DNA from: Adineta ricciae
Lineage: Eukaryota > Rotifera > Eurotatoria > Adinetida > Adinetidae
Direction: 5' to 3'
DNA: 64,000 nt
Assembly: GCA_905250025.1 (NCBI GenBank)
Contig: CAJNOJ010000020.1
Span: forward strand, 674,211 to 738,210
Part shown: one piece after another, positions 22,175-33,975 of the stretch
How the letters are laid out: every line of letters begins with the position of its first letter
Numbering within the stretch: position 1 is the first letter of the stretch
Notes under the pieces: model-generated
Told to the model about the DNA's origin: nothing
Seen by the model: only the letters and a program-made list of their open reading frames with translations
The model's database searches: none
Position numbers and translations under genes: made by a program

Positions 22175-23042
22175 ATGGCTTTTCAACAGGAATATTTCGC
22201 TATACCGCCTATCACCAGGGCATATACGACTACTTGTCTGTTAACCACAATTGCAGTTGTAAGTGCGCGTGTACTATTCGAAATTTAAAGTTGATTGTAT
22301 TCTTTTAGCAATTGGAATTTGTTACTGCGTATCAGTTGTACTTCAATCCAGAGTTGATCTTTAAAAAGTTTCAAGTAAGATTTCGTTCTACGCATCGAGA
22401 ATTGTAATATTCTTGTTGAAAATTTTTAGCTATGGAGATTGATCACGTGTTTTTGCTTCTATGGCGGCATTGGTTTCAATTTTTTCTTTAATCTTCTCTT
22501 TACCTATCGATACTGTCGTCATTTGGAAGAAGGTTCTTTTCGTGGACGTGCAGCTGATTTTCTTTTCATGTTTATCCTCGGTGGAACACTGATGATAATC
22601 ATGGCATTGTTCGTGAATATTGTTTTTCTCGGTTCCGCATTAACTATCATGTTAGTCTATGTTTGGAGTCGACGTAATCCTTTTGTTCGCATGAATTTCT
22701 TTGGTCTTTTGAATTTTCAAGCACCCTATTTGCCATGGGTCTTATTCGCTTTTTCATTACTACTCGGAAACTCAATCATTGTCGATCTGATGGGAATTAT
22801 CGTTGGACATATTTATTATTTTCTCGAAGATATCTTCCCACGTCAGCAAGGTGGTTTCAAAATCTTGAAAACGCCAAGATTTCTGTATGTAATTCTTAAT
22901 ACAAATAAGATTTCGATCTACTTCTCATTTGAATAGACATTGGCTGTTTGATGAAAATCGACGTCCTAGTGATGACACTGATACGCGTCCAAATGCTGGT
23001 AACGATGTACCTTTTGGTGCTGGTGGTTTTCATTGGCAGTGA
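22175..23042 (+). CDS. DERL2: Derlin, closest to DERL2
   Basis: Four or more exons. The start [20 protein letters not shown] is the derlin N terminus. Next come [58 protein letters not shown] and a series of hydrophobic helices ([51 protein letters not shown]), as expected of the rhomboid-like derlin fold. The tail [18 protein letters not shown] ends the protein. Derlins are catalytically inactive rhomboid relatives that form part of the ER-associated degradation retrotranslocation complex. The length (about 240 residues) fits the family. Confidence 0.9.
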
Positions 23043-24282
23043 TCATATTCTTTGTTACTGAATTTTTACTTCTTGTACATTACATGAATAAATAAAACAC
23101 ACCAGAAGAACTGTATGCAAATTATATCAAATAAATCAGAATTTTCATTTACTAAAATTATTTCTTTACAAATGTTTGACTATGTGTAGAGAGAATACTA
23201 GATCAATGCGATCAAGCGTAAAAAGAGATGAATATTCAAGAAAGACGAACTCTCAACAAACTATGAAAATGTATTGCATTGGATACAGTTGAAGTTGAGG
23301 GTCGATATCGTAGAGGTCAATGTGTAAGCACTCTCTTCTGTCTTGAACGGAAATCACATGATATTACAAAACCTTTTGAAAACTTCTCTTCCCATGCATA
23401 GATGCCAAACGAATGTATGGTGTAATCGCTATCACATGTGAACAGTATTAATCTATTACTTTGTATTGCTGCTTTTGTACCATACTATGACCTATTGTTT
23501 CTTCTATTAGCAAATAACGACAGGTGGAGTATCCCCCTTGTTGTTCGTTATTCAATTAGTAGAACATCAAATGATTGTGTATATCTATCTATATGTTTTA
23601 ACTAGATATTCTATGCCATATGACACGAAATAGTAATAGTGTGGTAAACTCCTCCTATTGCCCGTGGTGTCTATTATAGTTTAATTGGGAACCGTCTGTT
23701 GTGTAAAGAGAAGAAAAGAAATGTGCATGTTCGCACGAGAAAGACAATCATGTCGTTTGTTTTTTAAGTTTGAAAGCGATTACGGGAATGCAATAATCAT
23801 TGATTGGATTCGACTTCCATTTCTGTATCGAGTTCATCATCAAAATAACAATGAGATGTTCTGTCTGTTGGCAATCGACTCGATCGCATTAGAGATACCG
23901 TCTGCGATTTGAACTGGTCACGTAGTGAAGAAAACGATAAACAATCCGACTGATTCATTTCTTTTTCTTCTTTCTACCGGAATTTTTCAAGAGAAGTAAT
24001 AGAAGATTGAAGAAGGCAAGACAGTTTAACAAGCTGTTGCATACACCTATCGGGCATAGAATAAAATACAAAAAAAAAAGATGCAGATGAAAAATAATGG
24101 TACAACAGGTTGACATGATGACGCTGCCATGTAGCACAAGGTAAATAAGAACTTTTTTCTCTGCACATAGCAAGTGAAACTATGATTGTCGAACTGTTTG
24201 AATTCATATCTGGATGATAAGTATACTTCTCCGGTGATGCTTCTGAAGGCTAAAGAAGGTATACACTTCCATTATCGTTCGC
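23043..24282. other. Intergenic, no gene seen
   Basis: 1.2 kb after derlin. AATAAA at 23089 is a likely poly(A) signal of derlin. Remaining sequence is AT-rich without coding signal. It may hold the promoter of the ZEB-like gene. Confidence 0.45.
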
Positions 24283-24301
24283 ATGCGAAAGAGAAGACGA
24301 G
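24283..24301 (+). other. Candidate first coding exon of the ZEB-like gene
   Basis: ATG followed by Arg/Lys codons (MRKRRR) and a GTACAT donor in phase 1. The phase fits the next exon at 26068. ZEB-family proteins begin with a short basic exon (KRRKQ-type), so this is a plausible but unproven match. It implies an intron of about 1.77 kb. Confidence 0.35.
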
Positions 24302-26067
24302 GTACATTTGTTTATCTTTTCTCCTTCTGTAAATGGCAACACCATCGGTATATATATATATATATATATATGCATATGTATATGTGCGTCTTCAATCTCT
24401 ATCTATCTTGGGATGCCCTCGAACGTATGTATATGTACATCAGCTATCTCATCATCTTTCAATCATAAAGTAAACGAAATATTAGATGAGTTTTCTCTTT
24501 AAGAAAAATAAATATAGCGAAGACAAATGATTGTTACATCGTTGCATGCAAGAACAAAAGGTATTAATGATGTAATATGGAAAAAAAAATTCTCTTTGTA
24601 TTCTGAAACGGCACCAGGTGTTGAAAAGAACAGAGAGATGATAGAAAAAACAGGAGAAAAAAAACAGAGAAAAGAACGACTGATTTGTTAGAATACATTT
24701 GTACTCATTAGATTATAATAATAAGAAGAGAGGGGGAAAAAAAGAGTAAGTCGCACATACGTTACACATGCATAACATCTAGTAGTAACATACATATAAA
24801 CACTTTTTGATGTCGCCTTTTCTTATTATTTGGCAAGATAGACATTTTTTATGCTAGATAGGTTTTTTGCTTTGACACACACGGACAGGATGCGACAGGA
24901 TGTACAAAATGTATTTAAGAACAAGCAATTCTCAGATAAGGAGAGAGAGAAACATACCGGATATTCTTCATAGATTCGTCATATGTGCACCTATCAGAGG
25001 TGAGTAAAAGAGAAATATATGTCTCACGATTGGTGCAAGTACATTCACGTATTTCTTTCTTTTCTTCTATTCACACGTTTCTTTTTCTCTCTCTCTCTCT
25101 CTCTCTTATACACGCATTTTATTTCAGTATAAGAATGAGATATAGAAAGCATGTCTATCTACATTTATCAATACTTTCTTTCTCTTACAATGGAGGTAGA
25201 ATATCATCCTGCTGTTATTCATTTGCAATACGGTATATCCATCATCATCGTCTGTATATAGATAGCAAACAAAGGCACATTTGTAGCATAGTACTGTGTG
25301 TGTCTGTTTTGATTCATCTATGAGTGACTTTCTTCGTTTTTTTTTTGCGATTTTTTTACGAATTAGCAATGCTAATACGTGTCGAAGGGTAAACGACAGA
25401 TTTGATAGGTTGTCTTTTTACATAAATGAATGCCGAGCTAGGTTGACTCGGATTACAGAAGAAGGAGCTGAAGAGTAAGAAACTTCTTATTTTGTTATCT
25501 GTTGTGTTTTGCCTTCGAGAAGACGAATCGTTTCCATTCGTTTCGAATAGGTGTGAGAAGCAATCATTGAAAATTGTCATCTGTTTTCGATTTTCATCTC
25601 AGTTGGATGAAAAAGAAGAGAACTATGTAGTCTTCTGTTTATGTAAATCAGTGTTCGGTCAATGGTCGCGTAATGACGTTAGTTTGCAATAATAATGTGC
25701 ATACATACATACATTCGCATCTTTCTCTATCATGTGTATAACGCATCGTAGTCAGAGATCGATTAGACAAGAGTATGCTACTGTTATTCTTCATGTTCTT
25801 CTTTGAGGAATAGGAAGATGTTCGCCCTTCCCACATGGCGTTCAGATTAATATCATCCTATTTTCAAACGCGGCATGTGAGTGTCTACATTGAAGAGATA
25901 TGATTGCATTGAAAACAGGTGAAGTAATCAACTCATTTCACTTTTCTAGATTGACTGTTTCTTTCAAGTTAACCCGAAGATCCAAGTCAATATGATTGAA
26001 ATGCATCAGAGTAAATAACACTGAAGGAGAATTGATTCATTATGTCTCGGATTTTTCTTCTATTTAG
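24302..26067 (+). other. Non-coding stretch upstream of the ZEB zinc-finger exons
   Basis: About 1.77 kb of AT-rich, simple-repeat sequence, including a TC repeat at 25086-25106. No gene supported. It is either a long first intron or intergenic and upstream regulatory DNA of the ZEB-like gene. Confidence 0.5.
24349..24370 (+). repeat. (TA)n microsatellite
   Basis: Uninterrupted TA dinucleotides, in the putative long intron of the ZEB-like gene. Confidence 0.9.
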
Positions 26068-27485
26068 TTAATGATGAATGTGATAGCGGTTCTCATTCAG
26101 CAAAAACATTACTTGATGAAGACATGCTCCCAATAAAGAATGAATCTGGTAATAATTGATCATTGAAGGAAGATATGTCAATTCATGAGAGCAGTAACGA
26201 TTGCGATTGTTTTCTTTTGATAACGAGCGATTCTCTTTCCTCGATGAGAAAATACTTCTTCGTACAAAGATATTCGTACATATATTTGTATTCTAGAATC
26301 AATTCTTTCTCAAATCAACCATTTGAATGAACTGACTGAATGTGCATCGGAAGACTTTCACTGCAGTCATTGCAACGCTGTTCTTACGAATAAAGTACAG
26401 TTGATTTACAAGGCAATGCATTTGATATCTGTGTTTATCTTTTCTCTTCTACAGAATGATTTACATGAACATGAATTAAATCACAATGCAAATCAAGTTT
26501 CTTGTCATATATGTCAGAAAATCTTCGCAAATACGTATCGTCTTCAACGGCATATGCTAAGTCATGAAGTCGATCCTCAAACTCGCAAATTTCGTTGTTT
26601 ACATTGTCCGAAAGCATTCAAATTCAAACATCATTTGAAAGTATGCACATACTAACGCGCGTTTAGTATCAAGACTAAGACAAAGTTTCTCTTCATCGTT
26701 TAGGAACACATTCGTATTCACACGGGAGAAAAACCATTCGTTTGTCCGAACTGTAACAAGCGTTTCTCACATTCGGGATCCTACTCGTCTCACATGGCAT
26801 CGAAGAAATGCTGTGCCAATAGTTCTGAGCTTGAAGAAGGTGAAATCTTACCGCTGAAAACCGAGCAGAACGCAGGAAAATCTCTGCCGATGAACGAACA
26901 ATTCGTACAGTATTACTTTCATCTTCTACAAAATCTTATTTCACAAACTGAACCATTGGATTTATCGATCAAGAAATCCAATGAATCGCAACTGGAGACC
27001 GAATCATTAAGTCCAAATAGTTCATCAGAAGTCAGTTTTCTTTCGAATGACGATCCATCCAATACGAAAAGATTATCCTGTAATATTTGTGATAAATCTT
27101 TTAACAAACAAAGTTCATTAGCACGTCATAAATATGAACATTCAGGTAGGTTTACATGAAAACCTTCCTAATTCCATTAGCGTTTCTCTCGCTAGGCGTT
27201 CGACCGTTTATTTGTGATATTTGTACAAAAGCATTCAAACATAAACATCATCTTGCTGAACATCGTCGTTTACATACTGGTGAAAAACCGTTTCAATGCA
27301 CGAAATGTTTCAAACGCTTCAGTCATTCAGGTAAAGATTTTCACTTCGAAAAGCAAAAAATCGGAAAATCAATCGCTTTAGGCTCATTCAGTCAACACAT
27401 GAATCATCGGTATAAGTATTGTCATCCATATCAAACCGATGGTGGAGATGATGATTCGAATCCACCGGAATCGATGGATGAATAA
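26068..27485 (+). CDS. ZEB/zfh1-type zinc-finger transcription factor, compact
   Basis: Exons: 26068-26148, 26297-26394, 26455-26640, 26704-27145, 27196-27330, 27382-27485; the first coding exon lies upstream. The protein has an N-terminal cluster of four zinc fingers (FHCSHC.., VSCHIC.., [37 protein letters not shown], the last with C2HC spacing). A C-terminal cluster of three follows (LSCNIC.., [38 protein letters not shown]). The 4+3 layout and the paired [20 protein letters not shown] fingers are diagnostic of ZEB. Between the clusters is PLDLSIKK, a CtBP-corepressor docking motif. The linker is only about 90 residues and has no homeodomain, unlike vertebrate ZEB1/2 and fly zfh1. It is likely a nuclear repressor binding E-box-type sites. 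Confidence 0.85.
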
Positions 27486-28169
27486 TTCGACAGTATGGCA
27501 ATGCTCAGCAGTGTGTTTCTAATATACCTCGAAGAAAAGAAGAAAATGTTCAATGTGCATTTCGTTTATTTAATTGTATGTGACAATCATTAGCTTTCTT
27601 TTGAGTTATTTACAACTGACAAATGTTCCGTGTGACTGAGTTTCTTCCGTGTTGTTGTTGTTATGGTCGAATGATGTTTTTTCTCTTTCGTTTTGTATCA
27701 AACGCGTGCTTTATTGTATTTAAAAAAAAAGAAGATAAACCGATTCGTATTTACTAAAAAGTCATACTTTTTCCTCGTCACGTTTGCCTGATTTCGATTC
27801 AAAACGAGATTATTGGTCTGCTGCGTCATCTATCGATGTGGTCTATCGATCGCCTGTCGACTAATAACCATCTATAATTATGAGTTTGTTTTTTGAATCT
27901 TTCTTTTCTCTCCTGTACAGATGTAAATTGTACATTCATTTCTTCATCATCGTGATAAACAAAAATTGTTGCGTCACAGTATTTAAATGAGAAGGGTTAC
28001 ATCATGTAGACTGTTCAGATTTTCAATTTTAACGGTGTTCTGCAATGCCGAATGGTAACCAGGCAGAGGCAGAGGAAAAGAACACATCAACAACGTGACT
28101 GAGAATTTGAAAGTTTGCTTCAATGTGAATGTTTCTTTGTTCTGTTATTATTTTAGATCGTCGTTTGAA
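27486..28169. other. Intergenic, ZEB-like 3' UTR to GOLM-like gene
   Basis: 684 bp, AT-rich, no gene seen. An acceptor-like TATTATTTTAG lies 14 bases before the next start codon. Confidence 0.5.
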
Positions 28170-29606
28170 ATGGCAAGTCGAGCGCCGAGTTTCGTTGTAG
28201 TTGGTCTCGTTCTGATCACATTCCTAGTGGGATTTTTCTACATGTCATGTTCGTCAAGAACTACTGAACTACAACGAACTGTCGATGACTTTGAAAGTCG
28301 GATACGAACGGTAAATGTCCATCCTTGTCGATCTTGTAGATCATGTCATTTCATTACTAGTTGATGCTCAAAAATAGTGATAAAGACAAGCAACTTGATT
28401 CGTTGAACAACAAGAAAACTGCTTTGTTGGAAGAAAAGTTGAGTCTGAAGAAACAACTGGAGAAAAAGGATGCGGAAATCAGTGATCTCAATACGAAATT
28501 AAATGAAAGACTAATGGAACTTCGAACTTTGAAAACGGATAAACAAATTCTCGATCAACGATTAGTAAACGATGATTGTCTTGAAGAACTTCAACAAAAA
28601 TCGATGTATTCTTTTAGAAAGAATTCCAAAATACAAGTGATATGCTGGCGGCGAGAAATTTTGATATTAGTCGATTGAAGGAGGAATTAGATGAGCAAAA
28701 AAGTTCGTAAGATTTCCTATATTGTTCATATAATCAATTGACACGTTTCAGAATCTAATAAGGCGCAAATGTCACGATTCGAAAACGAAATTGACAGTTA
28801 TAAAAATCGATCGTGAGTTATATTTGTCAAAGGAACATGCCGAGTAAATAATGAACTATTCTCTCAATTTAGAAAGTCTCCAGCTGACCAATTTCTAGAG
28901 TTTGCTAATCAACGTTTCAAACCATTATTATCAGTTAACGCAACAGTCAAAAATATTTCAACAATTGCTCAAGAACCTTTAACAAAAATTAGTAATTCGG
29001 CCAAAGAAATCAAGAATAGATTTGCTCCAGTCGTCTCGGACATAAAAGAGAAATTCTCAAATAACTCGAATAATAAAAGTGATCCAAGTGTTGATCAAAA
29101 CATTCCAGCACCACCAATGGATAACGACAAAGAACATGCGAATCGTCGATTTGGGAAAGTAGATGATGTTGACAGTAAGTTCGAGACATGAAAGATATCA
29201 ACAATCGTCGCAATTGCGTGAATATGCTATTCAACGATACATTTTCATTTAGATCAACAACAACGAGATATCGAGACTCGTCAACGTGTAAGAAGATGTT
29301 TGAAAGAAGTTTCATTGAATCATTTGATAACATATTTTATAGCGACATCGATCATTGAATCGTACTGATCGTGATACTGAACAAGATGATGGTAAAAATA
29401 ATATGCAAAAGGTGCCATCTCGTTTTCGTCGTACGTTTTCCAATAATGCTAATGTTGCCAATGGATTAGATGAAGAGCTTTCTCACTTATCAAAACACGG
29501 TCGAAAACCTCGCATTCCTGGACGTGAAGAACGTCGAAATCGTCTGGTGGATAATGAAGATGGAAATCAAGTAATACCTAATCGTGGTCAAAAATCGGAC
29601 GAGTAA
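28170..29606 (+). CDS. GOLM1/GOLM2-like Golgi type II membrane protein
   Basis: A short cytoplasmic tail (MASRAPSF) is followed by one transmembrane segment (VVVGLVLITFLVGFFYM). Next is SSRTTELQRTVDDFESRI, which parallels the SSRSxxLQ segment of GOLM1, and then a long coiled coil rich in Lys/Glu/Leu (KTALLEEKLSLKKQLEKKDA; TKLNERLMELRTLKTDKQ). The lumenal C-terminal part is acidic and basic without cysteines (RNRLVDNEDGNQV) and ends GQKSDE. Several short introns are present. This is probably a Golgi resident with a lumenal coiled coil. The assignment rests on topology and the juxtamembrane motif rather than long identity, so GOLIM4-like is an alternative. Confidence 0.6.
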
Positions 29607-30221
29607 ATCTTTCGTGATTCATGTGTATTTATTTCTTCAGTTTCAACGCTCTTTTTTTTCTATTCTTATAATTTACATGTTATTTTTTGGCATTTATTTT
29701 GACTTGCGATCAGCCGGTATCTATTGTTCATTCTGGTATCTGATCGCTTTTTATGTGTGTCTGTATACCTTCATTCTCGTGCTACTACTCATGTCAACCA
29801 GTTGAATTAACAATCGATCTTTTCTTTTCATACAATTTTATTAATAAAAATTGTATTCTAAATTTAGTATTGGATAAAAGATTTAGAATGTGTTTTTTTT
29901 TCGTATGAAGAGCTCATGTAAGACATTGAGGATGTACTGATTCTAGTCTGTAATCGAGACAAGCGGGTTATCGGTATTTAAAAGTCCAAAAGTTGAGATA
30001 AGTGAAAGCGAGAACAAAACACCATCAGAAACCTGTTGAATCAATAATCCAACACATCGCGCTGATTTCGAAAGAAGTAATATGAGAGAAAAACTAATAT
30101 TAGTTCGCGATGAATTGACTCTTTATTTTGTTCTTATGTGACATATGAGTGTATATATACATATGTATGGGTGTGTATATCATTTTACGTACATTCATTA
30201 AAATCTTTATGTTCGTAGAGA
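29607..30221. other. Intergenic, no gene seen
   Basis: 615 bp containing T-runs and an AATAAA at 29842 as a likely poly(A) signal of the GOLM-like gene. Confidence 0.5.
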
Positions 30222-32669
30222 ATGAGGATCTTGAATCCAATTCTTGTTCTCCTATGGTTAATTTTTCATATAGACAATAGTATTGCAGGTATGTGAAACG
30301 CTCTGTAAAAGGATATAGTTCGTTGTACTGTTGATGAAGCAATTTCTCATAAAAAATTATCCGACTCTTCTACTTTAGTTTCATGTGATCGACATAATGT
30401 CACCCACACCGTACAAGATGATTCTGTGATTATTAACTTTCTATCAAATGCTGTATTAAAATTAGATCGTAGTGTTCGATGTTCAGCAAATTCGTCATCA
30501 GAAACGGTGAATGGATGTGCTCATCAATGTGCGAATCTTGGTTATGGTCAAGATGGCGAAATTTTCCTTAATTTACAGTATCCTAACGGTACCAATGAAA
30601 CTTGCACGACAGCATACCGTATCGGTATGTAAACACAGAAGATTGTTTCACTCTCTAAAAACTTTCTTTTTCAGAGTTACAAGCAGCGAAATTTGATTTT
30701 TTTCATGTTCCCGGTGATCGAATTCGTATAGGGGTTATACGTCCAGAAGGATCTTTTGATTATGTTAATGTTTATTGCTCAGAAGATGAGCCTCAAACGA
30801 TTTTCAATACCAGTACGCCAACGAATGATTCCATGCAGACAGTTGATTGCTCGTTTATACCGAATCTGCCATTGACAGACATTTCACTCGAAACGATTAA
30901 GACAGATTTTCGTTCAGCACTTACCAATATCAATCGAGAAGGTATGACTGAGTATAAAAATATCATTGACATTGTTTATTTCCATTTCAGTTCCATTACC
31001 TATACAATATAGTACTTCTTTTAACTCTCTGTTACTCACCATATTCGCCAACGCACCACCAGCAATGAATCTACGTAGTACTTATGAATTACATTTAAGC
31101 TTTTCTGACAAGAATAATCAAAATCTCATCTATGAAAGAGCACGAGTAGTAGTCAATATTGATCCCAAGCTTGGCAGAACATTCAACTATAGTCTTATAC
31201 CCAATTTAAACCATACGATTACGTTCAAGCATGTTGTCAATTCGACTATCTACGCTATTTCGACTTCCACAGTGTTGCCAGGTTTTGACAGCCACGTGTT
31301 TCATTCTGAGATAACCATCACTGGATTTTTCTTTTAGTGTCTACTAGTCCATATCCATACGAAGTGACAAATCTTCGTGTCCGAGAAGAATTTCAGAATA
31401 TCATCGTCAGTTGGAATCATATGCATCATTCTGATGATCCAATTGAATTTATTGTATCATGTAACTCGAATAATAATGTAACAGTCAATGTTAAGCAAGA
31501 AACAATGTATGTTTGTGAAAATCTACACTTCAATGAGACAAATAGTATCTCAGTGGAAACACGAATAGTAGTACCTAATTATCGACACGATCATACAACG
31601 ATTGTGACGATCAATAGTAATATTTGAACGTGTAGTTTACATAAATTTTCATATTTTGTATATGCTTTATAGTTCCACAAGTGCCCTGGATACCAGATTT
31701 AGAAGTTTATTACAAGACAGAAACTGATATCGCCATCCGATGGAATTATAGAGATGATCTATTGCGAACAGATTCGTTTGAATATAGAATTCAATGTGGT
31801 TCCAATGGTACTTTGTTTCCACTCTACATTCAAGCGAATGAACACCGATGTGAATCACTGGAACAAGGTGCATTGCATCTGATCACCATCTATGTCGTAA
31901 ATACGAATAACACGATTCAACGAAAGAAAAGTATTTTAGAAGCAACATGTGAGTGATATCGAAATGAGAACCTCAGACCAAACATCTGTTTTCTCTTTTA
32001 GTACTCCCGAAATGTCGGTATCGAAGTCATTTCTATTCATCTGATATGAACGGCACTCGTTTTGTTATCATCGAATGGAGTCCACCCGAACAAGTGTTCG
32101 ATAAAATACATGTTCTATGTCCGTCTGCGTATATTCCGTTTCAGTACCATCAAATCACGTCTTTGATGTATTTTAAATGTGAAGTTACGAATGGTTTGCC
32201 GTACGACATAACATTTCATACTATGAAGAGCGGTTTTCCACTAGCAACATATCGGTTTACTGACACCGCACCAAGTAGAAAACAGACTTTCATACTTATC
32301 AACCTGTATTTCTCTTTTCTAGTGGGTCCTACGACAACTACAACGATAGCAACATCAGCAAGCTCGAGTATCACAAGCATTACTAGTGTTACAACGTCAG
32401 AAACAACATCGTCAATTAATTCTGTACAATCATCAACAACAACAAAGACAACGACGACGACATTTGCTATAGAAACTTCAACAAGTTCCACACATCCAGA
32501 TTGCTCTCCAGACACCATCTCAAACATACGAGCTGATTTAACACAATGGCGAATTGCTGCTATCATCGCTTTCATTATAGCTGGATTTCTGGCTCTACTG
32601 ATCATTCTCTTGATTATTTTCTCTGTAATTCTATACTCGCGAAATCGATCTGACGATCAGAATGAATAA
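30222..32669 (+). CDS. Type I membrane protein with FN3-like repeats and a Ser/Thr stalk
   Basis: A signal peptide (MRILNPILVLLWLIFHIDNSI) leads into a Cys-containing N-terminal domain (CAHQCANLGYGQDGEIFLNL). Two or three fibronectin-III-like modules follow (YEVTNLRVREEFQNIIVSWN; PWIPDLEVYYKTETDIAIRW; NGTRFVIIEWSPP) with many N-glycosylation sites. A Thr/Ser-rich, probably O-glycosylated stalk lies at about 32330-32490, then a transmembrane helix (IAAIIAFIIAGFLALLIILL) and a short cytoplasmic tail (SRNRSDDQNE). Introns are about 50 nt. This looks like a cell-surface receptor or adhesion protein. No ortholog is recognised, and ligand and function are unknown. Confidence 0.65.
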
Positions 32670-32939
32670 TAATACATATATGCATACATGGGTTGAGTCA
32701 ATATGTACATTAATTGAATCATAAATATTACACTTCGAGAGAAAACGAAAGTCAAGTATTCATGCCCTTTTTCTTTTTCATCACTACCCGATCGGAATAT
32801 TTTAATATCGCACCACTACCTAGATTATGATCTATGTAAAATAAATAACAACGAATCAGTTGATCTTTTTTTCGAGAAGAGTCCTTCTATAAATGATTGT
32901 GTATTCGATACTGGCGCACATTAGACCTAAAAAAACAGA

Positions 32940-33622
32940 ATGCAAAATCGTATTTTCGTTGTTCTGCTATTCTCCTCGATAGTTCTCGTCGAGAGTATTT
33001 TGTTCAGTTGTAAGATTCGATTTTGAACTTTTGTCTTCACTGGGAGTTCCTATTTCTAGCGAAACCAAAATGTCCGATAAAGAAATATAAATCCAACACA
33101 TACATTACCGGTGATCAATTATTACTCGATGAGAATTTTCACGATCGTGTTAAACCATTAGAAAACGTCGCTAAGACTTGCAAAGTACGTTTAACTATTC
33201 GTGGATCGTATTATCAACTACAACAAGCAGATCAACAAGTGCTAGTGACTGATGCGGATCTGGTTATTGGCCATGGTTTTCGTTTTGAACTTCGAGATGA
33301 AAACAATGGAGTTCTATGCAATAAAATATGTCTCTCGAAAAGTATCGCACGCTGAGAAACAGTCCGAATACTTGAATACACTATTATATTTTTAGATCCA
33401 ACCGATATTCCAGAAGTGAGATGCTTTTTGGAAAGTGCGATCAACCATGGTTTAACATGGTCAAAATATAATTCCGATGTTATTAGCGATGGAACGTATG
33501 CTGCAAACACAGGTGGATATCAAGCATTGAAAACTGACATACAAACAAGGTGTCAAAAGGAAAAATTCAAACGACAACTGTTACGTATTCTTCGAACAAT
33601 GTACGATGAAGAAGACAAATGA
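32940..33622 (+). CDS. Secreted M15-peptidase-like protein, probable pseudoenzyme
   Basis: Three exons (32940-33009, 33060-33341, 33396-33622). The signal peptide is MQNRIFVVLLFSSIVLVES. The mature part has VRLTIRGSYYQLQQ, DADLVIGHGFRFELRD, LCNKICLSKN, IPEVRCFLESAINHGLTW and SDVISDGTY. This order resembles VanY/M15 metallopeptidases, whose core reads SxHxxGHAxD, then a GLRWGG-type segment and a DxVHID zinc site. Here the His and Asp of the first motif appear to be Leu and Arg, and the second His is absent. If the alignment is right, the protein keeps the fold but cannot bind catalytic zinc. The family call is from motif memory; a completely unrelated secreted protein remains possible. Confidence 0.5.
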
Positions 33623-33975
33623 CAAGACAACTGAGACTGTATCTTTTCTTTTTTGGGAACTCAAGAACGAATTGAAAAATAAATAATCGATCGTTACATT
33701 TCTTTGTAACGTTTATATATTTTCCATAACAAAAAAAAAGGATTCAGTAAGCAATGTATGAGCAGTTTCTATTACAATGAGTTCATATTGTTTTAAGCAA
33801 AAGCTAAAAGAACAATGATCATTAAAGTACAAATCGTAACAGATAGACTACCACAAGGCATTGAGAAAAAGTGACACGAAGAAGAAGGAATGACAATCGT
33901 AAAAGAAAAGCGTATTGTAGCGACCAACAGACCCGTCACATATAATTACATCAAATTACGGATGTTTTCAGCAAT
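33623..33975. other. Convergent intergenic region
   Basis: 353 bp between the stop of the secreted M15-like gene and the stop of SPTLC2 copy A. It contains AATAAATAA at about 33678 and an A-run. No gene seen. Confidence 0.5.
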
